Shown here: in pieces, positions 6,844 to 15,013 of the stretch | Layout of the letters: each line of letters starts with the position of its first letter | Numbering within the stretch: position 1 is the stretch's first letter | Source: Sphingopyxis terrae subsp. terrae NBRC 15098 | GTDB taxonomy: Bacteria; Pseudomonadota; Alphaproteobacteria; Sphingomonadales; Sphingomonadaceae | Direction of reading: 5' to 3' | Assembly: GCF_001598815.1 (NCBI RefSeq) | Contig: NZ_BCZQ01000037.1 | Coordinates: 1 to 41,282, forward strand | DNA length: 41,282 bases | The notes under the pieces: generated by a model | What the model was told of the DNA's origin: nothing | Seen by the model: only the letters and a program-made list of their open reading frames with translations | Databases searched by the model: none | Position numbers and translations under genes: made by a program

Positions 6844-9374
6844 AGGCGCCCGGGACGCGAACGGGCGGCGGCCTCACCTTTGCCGACCTCCATCGCGGCG
6901 TCGCGCGCGACCGTTATTCGGACTTCCTGCCGCTCGTAGCGTGGGTGGAGGAAGAGGAAGCCTTTCTCTGCATCGACGACGGCTGGGGCTATGCCTGGGA
7001 ACTGACGCCCGCGGCCTATATGTTCGCGCATGTCCACCAAGCCCTTCTCGGTCTGCTCAATATCCAGTTCCCCGAGAACAGCGTCGTCCAGCTCATCAGC
7101 TTCGCCGACCCGCTGATCGCGCCCGCGCTCGACCAATATCTCGATCTCAAGACGCGGCCCGATCCGCTGATCCAGGCTTCGGCGCGGCGAACCCATGCCT
7201 ATCTCAACGAAGGGCGAAATGGTCTCGCCGCGCTTCACGGCATCCCCGTGCGCGATTTCCGGACCTTGCTTGCCGTCAAGACGCGCGCGCCGATGCACAG
7301 CGACCTTCGCCGCCAGATCGAGGAGCAGCTTGCCAAGCTCGGTATCCGCCGCCTCGAGCCCGAAGAAATGGTCGCCTTCTATCGGCGCATCTTCAATGGC
7401 GTCTTCGACGCCGCGCCCGGCGTCTACGCCACGGCTGCAGCCGCCCACGCGGCGCCGCCGATCCGCAAGCAGATCATCGATGCCGGCCCCGATCTCGCGT
7501 TCGATGGTCCGGAAGTCTTTCTCGGCAACCAGGTCGCGCGCTGCCTGACGCCGAAAGCACCGGCGCGGCGCGTCACCGCGGAGCGCGCCAACCGGTTGAC
7601 AGGCGGGATGCGGGGGAGTGCCGAGGACAGCGACCAGATCGGCGGGCCCTTCCTCTATTGCCTCAACATCCTCTTCGACCATTCGCAGTTCGAGATTCAC
7701 AAGCGCGCGCAGATCCTCTCGGCGCAGAAAGCCGCGGGAAGCTTCGCGGTCGAGGTCGGCAAGCAGATCGAGGAGATCGGCTGGGTACTCGACGAGGCAG
7801 GCAACAGCCGCTTCGTCTCGGTGATGCCCTGCGTCTGGGTGTTCGGCCGCGACCGCCACCAGGCGCGCGAGATGGCCGCGCGCGCGAAGCGCCTCTGGGA
7901 AAGCGAGCCGCTCCCCTGGATGGTGCAGGAAGAATCCTACCTCAATCCCATCCTGCTCACCGCGAGCCTGCCGTTCGGCCTCTATCCCGAACGCCGGACG
8001 ATCAGGATGCTCGAGCGCGATTTCAAGATGCCGGTGAAGGCGACTGCCCTGATGGCGCCGATCCAGACCGATTTCCGCGGCGGCGGCCGCCCTGCCCTGC
8101 TCTACACCGGACGCAAGGGCCAGCTCATCACGCTCGATCTCTTCGACCCGCGCATCAACAATTATAATTTCATCGTCGCGGCCGAAAGCGGCGCCGGCAA
8201 GAGCTTCCTGCTCAATGACCTTTGCCGCCAATATTTCGCGCAGAACGCGCTGATCCGCATCATCGATATCGGCGGCAGCTACCGCAAGCTCTGCACCCTC
8301 TGTTCGGGCCGTTATATCGACGTCGGTGAGGAACGGCTCGTTCTCAACCCCTTCGATCTCGGGCTTGCGCTCGACGGCGAGGACAAGCAGTCGGCGATCG
8401 CGATGGCGGTCGCGATCGTCGCCGAGATGGCGAATGCCGCGACGCGCAAGGGTGTCTCGACCTCGGAATGGAACCTTATCAAATCGGCGGTCCAGTGGAC
8501 GATCGACGAGGGCCATGCCGACGAAGGCATCGATTCCGTCCGTGCGTGGCTCGGCGCCTATCCGCAATTTGCCGCAGCCGACCTCGACCGCGTCGACCAT
8601 CTGAAGCCAGTCGCCCGCGAACTCGCGTTCAACCTGCGCGATTTTGGGTCGGACGGAGCCTATGGGCATTTCTTCAATGGGCCGTCGACCTTCGACATCA
8701 GCTCGGACGAGTTCGTCGTGCTCGAACTCGAACGCCTGAAAGCCATACCCGACCTGTTCAACGTGGTCGTGATGGTCGTGATCAACGCGGTGACGCAAGA
8801 GCTCTACCTCTCGGCCCGCGATCGCCCGCGATTCGTGATCTGCGACGAAACCGCGCAGTTCATGCCCAACAACCCGGGCCAGGATTTGTCCCGCCTCGCC
8901 GAAGCCATCGCCCAGGGCTATCGCCGCGCGCGCAAATATCGGGGCAGTTTCGGTATCATTCTCCAGAGCATGAACGACCTTCTGCTGTTCGGGGGCATCG
9001 GCCAGGTGATCCTCGAAAATGCCGCCACCCGGTTCCTGTTGCAGGGATCGACCTACGACAAGGCGGTCGAAAACAAGATCCTCGATTATTCGGGGTTCGT
9101 TCTCGACCTCCTGAAGTCGGTTCGCAACAACAAGCCGAACTACAGCGAGGTCTTCATCGACAGTCCGCTCGGGCTCGGCATCGCTCGCATCGTTGTCGAT
9201 CCCTTCTCGTACTGGATCAACACGTCGGCGCCCGAGGATGTGGCGGCTTTCGAGGCGCTGGTACGCAGCGGTCGTTCGCCGCTCGAAGCCGTGTGCGAAC
9301 TGGCGGGCGTGGACCCGCGCGAGATTCTCGGCGAGCGGTCGTTGCCAGCCACCGCGCATGAGCACCTGCCATGA
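6840..9374 (+). CDS. traC: Type-F secretion ATPase TraC (VirB4-like)
   Basis: 844-residue cytoplasmic ATPase that powers pilus assembly. The N-terminal TraC domain is followed by an ATPase domain with a Walker A loop (ESGAGKS, residues 449-455) and a Walker B strand (FVICDE, about residue 668). An AQGYRRARKYRGSFGIILQS segment typical of VirB4/TraC proteins follows. The length matches F TraC (about 875). The GTG start at 6840 overlaps the traV stop, and the stop overlaps the next ATG (ATGA at 9371). Confidence 0.96.
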   Translation: MKAPGTRTGGGLTFADLHRGVARDRYSDFLPLVAWVEEEEAFLCIDDGWGYAWELTPAAYMFAHVHQALLGLLNIQFPENSVVQLISFADPLIAPALDQYLDLKTRPDPLIQASARRTHAYLNEGRNGLAALHGIPVRDFRTLLAVKTRAPMHSDLRRQIEEQLAKLGIRRLEPEEMVAFYRRIFNGVFDAAPGVYATAAAAHAAPPIRKQIIDAGPDLAFDGPEVFLGNQVARCLTPKAPARRVTAERANRLTGGMRGSAEDSDQIGGPFLYCLNILFDHSQFEIHKRAQILSAQKAAGSFAVEVGKQIEEIGWVLDEAGNSRFVSVMPCVWVFGRDRHQAREMAARAKRLWESEPLPWMVQEESYLNPILLTASLPFGLYPERRTIRMLERDFKMPVKATALMAPIQTDFRGGGRPALLYTGRKGQLITLDLFDPRINNYNFIVAAESGAGKSFLLNDLCRQYFAQNALIRIIDIGGSYRKLCTLCSGRYIDVGEERLVLNPFDLGLALDGEDKQSAIAMAVAIVAEMANAATRKGVSTSEWNLIKSAVQWTIDEGHADEGIDSVRAWLGAYPQFAAADLDRVDHLKPVARELAFNLRDFGSDGAYGHFFNGPSTFDISSDEFVVLELERLKAIPDLFNVVVMVVINAVTQELYLSARDRPRFVICDETAQFMPNNPGQDLSRLAEAIAQGYRRARKYRGSFGIILQSMNDLLLFGGIGQVILENAATRFLLQGSTYDKAVENKILDYSGFVLDLLKSVRNNKPNYSEVFIDSPLGLGIARIVVDPFSYWINTSAPEDVAAFEALVRSGRSPLEAVCELAGVDPREILGERSLPATAHEHLP

Positions 9375-9700
9375 CGCGGCGCGCGGCTAACGCGGACCAG
9401 CTTCGGCTCGATCTGGCCGCCATGCTGCCGTCCGACCGCATGCGCTTCGAGGCAGCTGTCGCGGCGGAGGCCGAGCGTCGTGCCTTCTATTGGCGCTTCC
9501 GCCTTGTCGCGATCGAGACGGTGATGATGTCGGGACTGGTGCTGATCGCCGGCCTGCTTGTCGAACAGCCGACGGACATCGTCGTCCAGGCATCCGTGAC
9601 GGTCGGCATCGCCTGCTTCGCAAGCGGGATGCTGCTGATCTGGCTGTCGAACGTCGCGAGCGGGTTGATGATCCGGTGGCGCGGGCGTCGGCAGCGGTGA
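9371..9700 (+). CDS. Small membrane protein after traC, unknown
   Basis: 109-residue protein, not recognised. An N-terminal charged, probably helical, cytoplasmic stretch (about residues 1-45) is followed by two membrane helices (about 47-65 and 74-98) and an Arg-rich C-terminus. It overlaps traC at its start (ATGA) and the next gene at its end (GTGA), so it is translated as part of the transfer operon. In F this position holds trbI, but TrbI has one membrane helix and a long periplasmic part, which this protein lacks. Confidence 0.7.
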   Translation: MTRRAANADQLRLDLAAMLPSDRMRFEAAVAAEAERRAFYWRFRLVAIETVMMSGLVLIAGLLVEQPTDIVVQASVTVGIACFASGMLLIWLSNVASGLMIRWRGRRQR

Positions 9701-9933
9701 ACGGCATCTTCTCCAATGCGCCGTCGCCCGGCGTGATCCGGCTCGTGGTCTCAGGGCTCCTCTTCGGCGTGGTGCAGGCCGCAATCCTGCTGGTTGCGCC
9801 TGCGAACATGCCTTCCCCTCGGTCGCTGATCATCCTCCTCGGTCTGCTGACCCTAGGCTGCTTCATCGGCGCGGTCATCGGCGAAAGCGCGGTCGATCCG
9901 AAGGACAGGTGGAGAAATCGCGGTGGACCATGA
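9697..9933 (+). CDS. Tiny two-helix membrane protein, unknown
   Basis: 78-residue protein with a GTG start at 9697 that overlaps the previous stop. Two membrane helices (about residues 15-34 and 41-62) leave short polar ends. No family is recognised. It also overlaps traW (GTG at 9923), so four successive genes here are joined by overlaps. Together with the preceding gene it may form a small inner-membrane pair working with TraC or TraW; this is inference from position. Confidence 0.6.
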   Translation: MNGIFSNAPSPGVIRLVVSGLLFGVVQAAILLVAPANMPSPRSLIILLGLLTLGCFIGAVIGESAVDPKDRWRNRGGP

Positions 9934-10573
9934 CGCCCAGCGTATCCGGCTCGCGGCCTTGCAGTTCGGGATGTCGATAGGGCTTGTCGCCGCCGCCGTC
10001 TTCATAGGCGCGTCAGCGCATGGTCAGACGTCGATCATTGGCCGGACCTGGCCGATTGCCGAGCCCGACGCCCTCGCCGAGATTGAGGCGCGCGCGGCGC
10101 GGCAGCCGCCGAGTATCGCCGAGCGGTTCGGGCCACGAGAAGGCTGGAGCGCTATGAAATCCGCGGCCCTCGGCGTCGCGGCGGTGGATCGGCGGCGCAC
10201 CGTCATCCCCTTTCATACGCTCGATTTCGAAATTCGCTTGCCCGATGGCAAGCTGCTCTACCCGAAGGGCTACACCTTCAATCCCCTTGCCTATGTATCG
10301 TTGCCGCAGCGGCTCGTGGTCGTGCATCCGCGTGATATTGGCTGGGCGATCATGCAAGCCCGTCCGATCGACTGGATATTGCTGGCCGGGGGAGAGACAG
10401 CATCGACCGATCCGATCGCGCTCGGTGAGAAGGTGGGACGACCGCTTTTCATCCTCGAAGAGCGTATCAGGGATCGGCTCGGACTGACCGTCGCGCCCGT
10501 CATCGTGGAGCAGGTTGGGCAGAAGCTCGAACTGCAGGAGTTCGAGATCGAACGTCGACGTCCGATTAAATAG
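9923..10573 (+). CDS. traW: Type-F pilus assembly protein TraW
   Basis: 216-residue exported protein with an N-terminal hydrophobic signal ending near ASAHGQ (about residues 30-35). The following GRTWPIAEPDALAEIEAR stretch is the TraW family hallmark, with later family-like stretches PLAYVSLPQRLVVVHP and KVGRPLFILEERI. TraW acts with TrbC and TraU in the periplasm during pilus assembly. The start is GTG at 9923, overlapping the previous gene by 11 bases. In F, traU follows directly; here about 1.1 kb with a terminator and an antisense gene intervenes. Confidence 0.92.
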   Translation: MDHDAQRIRLAALQFGMSIGLVAAAVFIGASAHGQTSIIGRTWPIAEPDALAEIEARAARQPPSIAERFGPREGWSAMKSAALGVAAVDRRRTVIPFHTLDFEIRLPDGKLLYPKGYTFNPLAYVSLPQRLVVVHPRDIGWAIMQARPIDWILLAGGETASTDPIALGEKVGRPLFILEERIRDRLGLTVAPVIVEQVGQKLELQEFEIERRRPIK

Positions 10574-10742
10574 ACCGCGCGCCCTTCGCAACGATTGGCC
10601 ATTGCTCGCTGCCCAGAGCGGAACAATCTTTCGCGTCCTGGCCTTTTGGCGCTTTCATCCAATCCCGAATCGAACAGAGCGCATAACCCGGCACTGCGAC
10701 CCAGGAGAGCTCTCCCTCGGCAACGAGGACAGGGATCTTCAT
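10566..10742 (-). CDS. Possible 58-residue protein antisense to the traW end, uncertain
   Basis: An ATG at 10742 opens a 58-residue frame beginning MKIPVLVAEGELSWVAVPGY and ending 8 bases inside the traW 3' end. The composition is protein-like, but there is no good ribosome site and no recognised family. Its start lies beside the terminator hairpin at 10745-10785. It could be expressed after the SRPBCC gene upstream on the same strand, or it may be chance. Confidence 0.3.
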   Translation of the reverse strand: MKIPVLVAEGELSWVAVPGYALCSIRDWMKAPKGQDAKDCSALGSEQWPIVAKGARSI

Positions 10743-10744
10743 CT

Positions 10745-10785
10745 TGACACCCATTCGGCTTCGGCCGGGTGGGTGTCATTTTTTT
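10745..10785 (+). terminator. Strong intrinsic terminator with UUCG tetraloop
   Basis: TGACACCCA (10745-10753) pairs perfectly with TGGGTGTCA (10770-10778). The inner part CGGC-TTCG-GCCG (10756-10767) closes a stable UUCG tetraloop, with two U-G wobbles joining the two stems. A run of seven T residues follows immediately (10779-10785). It reads in the plus direction, 170 bases after traW, so it would end transcription of the first half of the transfer locus. Confidence 0.92.
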
Positions 10786-10790
10786 GATCG

Positions 10791-11255
10791 TTATTCGACG
10801 AAGTTGGCGAGCTTCTTGAGCATCATATCCATCCCGGCGCGACAATCGCCTTCGCTGATCCCGGACGGAACATCCGCCGCCGCTATCGTAACCTTTGTCC
10901 CGTCTTTGACTTGCTCGAGTATGGTCGTGATCGACAATTCTCCCTGCGAGGGAGGGTTTGCGATGTCGAAGCGGACGCTCTCGACGATCCGCTCGTCGGG
11001 AAGAATTTCCGCGAACCTGCCGTCGACGACACCGGCAACCTTGCTCGATTCGCTCTCCTCTGGCCCCTCCCGCGATTGCTGAAATGCGATGCGGTAAGCC
11101 CCGCCCGGGCGAGAGTCGAAATGTTCGATCTGGGCCGTCACGCCGCTCGGCAGGCGCCACGCCGGAATCGTCTCAGGGTCGAGCATCGTGCGAAATATCG
11201 CGCGCGGCTTCGCGAGGATGACGCGGGAGTTCTTGTGAGTCGCCGGGAAGGTCAT
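10791..11255 (-). CDS. SRPBCC (AHSA1-like) domain protein
   Basis: 154-residue protein of the START/Bet v1-like SRPBCC superfamily. THKNSRVILAKPRAIFRTMLDPETIPAWR near the N-terminus, a central FDSRPGGAYRIAF, FAEILPDERIVES and the final MDMMLKKLANFVE follow the usual AHSA1 pattern; such proteins bind a hydrophobic ligand in a helix-grip pocket. The ATG at 11255, preceded by GGGAAGG, gives the family-typical N-terminus; the frame continues 44 residues further upstream without looking like this family. It lies antisense between traW and traU and has no evident transfer role, so it reads as cargo inserted in the operon. Confidence 0.82.
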   Translation of the reverse strand: MTFPATHKNSRVILAKPRAIFRTMLDPETIPAWRLPSGVTAQIEHFDSRPGGAYRIAFQQSREGPEESESSKVAGVVDGRFAEILPDERIVESVRFDIANPPSQGELSITTILEQVKDGTKVTIAAADVPSGISEGDCRAGMDMMLKKLANFVE

Positions 11256-11647
11256 GACCTTCCCACCTATTGCGACGACAGCCGCGAGAACAAGACATTC
11301 CTGCGCCGGCACGCCAATCTCGTGAAATACTAACCAGAGCGACGCGGCTTCCAGGCCGCCGACGATCGATGCGCGCTGGGTGATCACCGCTGAGGCGCCA
11401 GTTCGAGCGGATCGTCACTCGTCATTAGTCCGGATAGTTCGCGGGGATTCCCGAAGCCTCCGCCGGCAAATGCGGAACAGCCGCGCCTCTCGTCGGCACG
11501 TTCGCGCCCCACCCGTTGTTGCGGGGCGTTCAGACCTGCATTCCTGCCCGCGGATAGGGCCGAGATACCGGCAGATCGCAGGATCGAACACCGCCTTTCC
11601 ATCTTTCGCTGACCTTCACGCGCCCCGAGCGGCGCAACGGAGATTCT
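11256..11647. other. Intergenic region upstream of traU
   Basis: These 392 bases hold no gene I can support. Because the transcript from upstream should stop at 10785 and the SRPBCC gene is antisense, a promoter for traU and downstream genes is expected here. I see no clear -35/-10 pair by eye. The ribosome site for traU is weak (GGAG about 7 bases before the ATG). Confidence 0.5.
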
Positions 11648-12727
11648 ATGCTCGCTCGCTCCGTCCCTTTCGACGCGCCGTCCGGCACCGAGCCGCGCGG
11701 CGCGAGCGCGAAGCGGGCGAGACGGTTGAAGTTCGCCGCGCTTGCCGCCGCGCTCCTCGCCGGAATCGCGTTACCTGCAGCGCCCGTCCACGCCTCCAAA
11801 TGCCCCTCGGACGCGATCTTCAACCCGATCACCAAGGTACGCTGGAACTGCATCTTCCCGATCACGATCGGCGGCGTGCGCGTCGGCAGCTATGACAAGC
11901 TCGACAAGGCGCTCGACGCCCAGTCGGCCTCCAGGCCGCTTTGCGCCTGCCGCAAGGGCGCGAGTTTCTGGTTCGGCGTGAAGGTGAGCTTCTGGACGCC
12001 CAACCGGATGATCGACGTCGTGACCGAGCCCGGCTGCATGATGGCGCTTGGGCTGGACATCATGCCGACCGGCGGGCGCCTGCAGGGCAGTCAGTCGTCG
12101 ATCTCGGATGGCACCAACACGACCAAGCTGTTTGCACAGATGCATTATTACCAGGCGCCGGTCTGGAAGATGCTCGACATGTTCACGGACCTTCCTTGCC
12201 TCGAAGATGACGGGTTCGACGTTGCGCTGATGACCGAGGTTATGCCGACCTGGCAGTCGGGAACATTGGGTGCGATCATCCAGCCCGAAGGCATCCTCTT
12301 CGGTAACCCCGCGGCGGGTCTCGCTTGCATGGCAGACAGCGCGGCCGCCGCCGCCGGCAAGGTCGTCGATCCGCTCTTCTGGTGCATGGGAAGCTGGGGC
12401 TCGACCTATCCAGTCGCCGGCGACATCCACATGGGCGACCGGGTCGAGGCCTGGGCAGGGCTGGCCGCGCGCGGCACCTTCATGATGGGCCGCATGGGCG
12501 CGCTCACTATTCATTCGGCGGACGGCTGCTCGTTCAAGCCGCAGCCCATCTGGACCAAGAGCCGATACAAGCTCCAACTGATGGAGCCGGTGAAGGGCGG
12601 CAAGTGCGTCAACATCGGCCGCCCGGGCGCACTCTGGACCTCGGGCAAGCATGCGCCCGGCAAGGACAACGCCCAGTTCATGCTCTTCGAGAAAGCGATT
12701 TGCTGTGCTGGCATCTCGACGCCCTGA
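11648..12727 (+). CDS. traU: Conjugative pilus assembly protein TraU
   Basis: 359-residue periplasmic, cysteine-rich TraU protein. A long N-terminal signal region ends APVHAS near residue 50, and the mature part begins KCPSDAIFNPITKVRWNCIFPI, which is characteristic. Further hallmarks are CACRKG, FWTPNRMIDVVTEPGC and the ICCAG ending. About a dozen cysteines explain the disulfide enzymes in this locus. TraU is needed for DNA transfer and mating aggregate formation. F TraU is about 330 residues. Confidence 0.95.
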   Translation: MLARSVPFDAPSGTEPRGASAKRARRLKFAALAAALLAGIALPAAPVHASKCPSDAIFNPITKVRWNCIFPITIGGVRVGSYDKLDKALDAQSASRPLCACRKGASFWFGVKVSFWTPNRMIDVVTEPGCMMALGLDIMPTGGRLQGSQSSISDGTNTTKLFAQMHYYQAPVWKMLDMFTDLPCLEDDGFDVALMTEVMPTWQSGTLGAIIQPEGILFGNPAAGLACMADSAAAAAGKVVDPLFWCMGSWGSTYPVAGDIHMGDRVEAWAGLAARGTFMMGRMGALTIHSADGCSFKPQPIWTKSRYKLQLMEPVKGGKCVNIGRPGALWTSGKHAPGKDNAQFMLFEKAICCAGISTP

Positions 12728-13073
12728 TGCGGCGCCGGTTCCGGCGCATACCGATCGCCTTGCGCGCAGCCCGGAATCGGCCCGGTCTGCCCGCCACAGC
12801 CCTGGTGGCTGCCGGCAGGCGCGCGAGGCGGGGGCGGCGCCCTGCCCCCTCTCCTTGGGCGCCGCTCCACCTTCAGCCGAGGCGGCCACCGAACCTCGGA
12901 CGGCGGAAAGCTGTGCCTCAACCCCGCTGCGTTCGCAGGTGAAGGCCGTGCTCACCGTCTTCGAAGGCCAGGCGGCGTTTCGGCTCCTCCCGCCCGGATG
13001 CGATGATTTCCGGGCGGGAGACCTGTTTCGCGTGGCCCATGGCTCGCGCACCATCGACGGGAATCGCTCGTGA
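12705..13073 (+). CDS. Small unknown protein between traU and traN
   Basis: A frame of about 122 residues from GTG 12705 ends with its TGA overlapping the GTG start of the next gene (GTGA at 13070). That overlap is the main argument for it being real, since the rest of the locus is built the same way. The first half is rich in Ala, Pro, Arg and Ser; the second half (KAVLTVFEGQAAFRLLPPGC onward) looks more like folded protein. The start is poorly defined, and an alternative Arg-rich frame from ATG 12727 exists. No family is recognised. Confidence 0.42.
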   Translation: MLASRRPDAAPVPAHTDRLARSPESARSARHSPGGCRQAREAGAAPCPLSLGAAPPSAEAATEPRTAESCASTPLRSQVKAVLTVFEGQAAFRLLPPGCDDFRAGDLFRVAHGSRTIDGNRS

Positions 13074-15013
13074 CCCCGCGGTTTCTTGCCCTGTTGCCTA
13101 TCTCGGCCGCGCTCCCCGGCGTGGCGCTGGCCCAGACGATCGAGGACCGTGCGCGCACCGCGGCCGAGGCCTCGCGCTCCAAGAGCAGCGACAGCGAAGC
13201 CATCCTCGAAAATTACATCAGCCCCGGCCTCGCCGGGCAGTCCATCGCGACGGTCGACAAGAGCAAGAGCTTCACGCCGAACCTCGCCTGCCAGAAGACG
13301 GCGAACTTCCTTGAAATCCTGATCCAGCCTGGCGCGGGCGGCGATATCACTACCGTCCGCATCGCGCGCGACAAGGATATCGACGGCCAATTCGATAGCG
13401 TGACGACCTTGCCCGTGCCGGTGTCGGGGATTTGCGCCAACGGCGTGATCTCCTGCCGCCCCGGGAGCTGGAGCGACTGCCGCAGCTTCCAATGGGATGT
13501 CGACAGCAGCGGCGACCTCAAGCTCGCCGAAGTCGAGATGCCTGCGCTCGCCGGCTGCTATTGCGTCAACAACAGTTGCGGCGCGAACCTCGTCATGGGC
13601 AATCTGCCGTCGGTGCTGAAAGATCTTGGCGGCGGTGCGGTCGGCGCGCTGTCGAGCCACGATCCGCGCAACGGTGTCGCCGACGCACGGGTGAACGGTC
13701 CCGTCATTCAATATGTCGGCGCGCAATCGACCGCGTGCAGCCCCGATCCCGCCCTGCCCCAGACGGCCTATCGCGCGAACCCGACCGCAATCCAGGGCGA
13801 CGCTTTTGCCGCATCGCGGTCGAACAGCCTGTTCCAGTCGCTCGCTGGCTCACCTGCCGGCACGGGCCGTGCCGAGCAGGTCCGGGCCTGCGCGATCGAG
13901 CGCGAAGTGACCTTCCTGCCGCTCGGTTACGACGATATCGTCTCCGCGTCGGGCTCCATTTATTCGGTTCGCGACTGCGGCGAGGGATGTCGCCGCTATC
14001 GCATCATCGGCGACGGCGATTGCAGCGGATCGCCGCCAATCTTCACCGCGCGCTTCGAAGTCAGCGACCCCGCGAAGCTTATATCCGCACAGATCGTCGA
14101 GATGGGCGCCGACGACTGGGTCCAGGGCCGCGTCAACGGCCGCATCGTCAGCTCGGCCGGACCGCGCCCCTGGCTGACCACTGGATTGCCTTCTGGCGAT
14201 TGCCGCACCGACGGCGGCGCGGCGCGCAACTATACGCCTTATGATTTCACGGCCGACCTCCGGGCAGGTCCCGCAACCGTATCGGCGCGCGTGCGGGGCG
14301 GGGGCGGCGGCGCGCCGCTCACGACCCAATGGGGTCTCGTCGATGTCGAGATCCGCGTCTCGCCCGGCTGCGAGCCCAGCGAGCGGCTCGTCGACCTGTG
14401 CGCGGGCACAGGCGGCGATACGAAGTGCCGCCTCGACAGCGAAAATGTCGACGGCGTCCAGACCTTCCGCAATGGCATCAGCACCGGCCTGAGACCCCTC
14501 ACCCAAACCCGCCTGTTCGGCACCGGGTCGTGCACCATCCAACTCACCCGCGACTTCTTCCGCCGCGAGCGCAGCTATAAATGCGTCGTCGACACGGGCT
14601 CCATGCCCGAGCCCGATCTCAGGCGCGGCGCGTGGATCATCGACCATTCGACCGAGACGATGCTCGCCGACCGCGTGCGCACCGCCGACGGCGGCATGGC
14701 GTCGTTGACGCGGCCGTTCGCGCTCCCCGACCGCGGCTCGGTGCCCGCCTGCGAGGCGATCTGCAAGACGCGGGCGCCCAAGGCGAACGCAGACGCCGCG
14801 CCCGATGGCGTCGTCGGCGCCAGGCAGACGAACCCGACCGGGTTCGACACCTTCTATCATGTCTGCCGCGCCGACAATGTCTGCCCGGCGGGTCCCGGCG
14901 AGACGATCGTCAGCCCCTGCGGCTGTCTCGACGATTTCCCCGAAGCGGTGGTGGTGATGCAGACGGTCCGGCTCGCCGGCGCCGATCTCGCCTGCACGGC
15001 GACGGCGCGATGA
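13070..15013 (+). CDS. TraN-like mating-pair protein, N-terminal type
   Basis: 647-residue exported, cysteine-rich protein with a signal peptide ending VALAQ (about residue 22). The segments CQKTANFLEILIQPG, CANGVISCRPGSWSDC and GCYCVNNSCGANL resemble the central adhesin part of TraN, the F outer-membrane protein that contacts the recipient. The C-terminal TraN signature is absent here but present in the next gene, suggesting that the function is divided between two polypeptides. The start is GTG at 13070 and the stop overlaps the next ATG (ATGA at 15010). Confidence 0.78.
   Translation: MTPRFLALLPISAALPGVALAQTIEDRARTAAEASRSKSSDSEAILENYISPGLAGQSIATVDKSKSFTPNLACQKTANFLEILIQPGAGGDITTVRIARDKDIDGQFDSVTTLPVPVSGICANGVISCRPGSWSDCRSFQWDVDSSGDLKLAEVEMPALAGCYCVNNSCGANLVMGNLPSVLKDLGGGAVGALSSHDPRNGVADARVNGPVIQYVGAQSTACSPDPALPQTAYRANPTAIQGDAFAASRSNSLFQSLAGSPAGTGRAEQVRACAIEREVTFLPLGYDDIVSASGSIYSVRDCGEGCRRYRIIGDGDCSGSPPIFTARFEVSDPAKLISAQIVEMGADDWVQGRVNGRIVSSAGPRPWLTTGLPSGDCRTDGGAARNYTPYDFTADLRAGPATVSARVRGGGGGAPLTTQWGLVDVEIRVSPGCEPSERLVDLCAGTGGDTKCRLDSENVDGVQTFRNGISTGLRPLTQTRLFGTGSCTIQLTRDFFRRERSYKCVVDTGSMPEPDLRRGAWIIDHSTETMLADRVRTADGGMASLTRPFALPDRGSVPACEAICKTRAPKANADAAPDGVVGARQTNPTGFDTFYHVCRADNVCPAGPGETIVSPCGCLDDFPEAVVVMQTVRLAGADLACTATAR

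Noticed and set aside
6726..9365. 879-residue open frame antisense to traC
   Set aside because: It mirrors a clear ATPase gene with intact motifs; long antisense frames are common in GC-rich DNA and its sequence is unlike protein families.
12727..12942. Arg-rich alternative frame from ATG 12727 after traU
   Set aside because: Extreme Arg content and stop far from the next gene; the other frame, which ends in GTGA at traN, is more convincing.
11771..13726. 651-residue antisense frame over traU and traN
   Set aside because: Low-complexity Arg/Ala/His composition, opposite to genes with strong family evidence.
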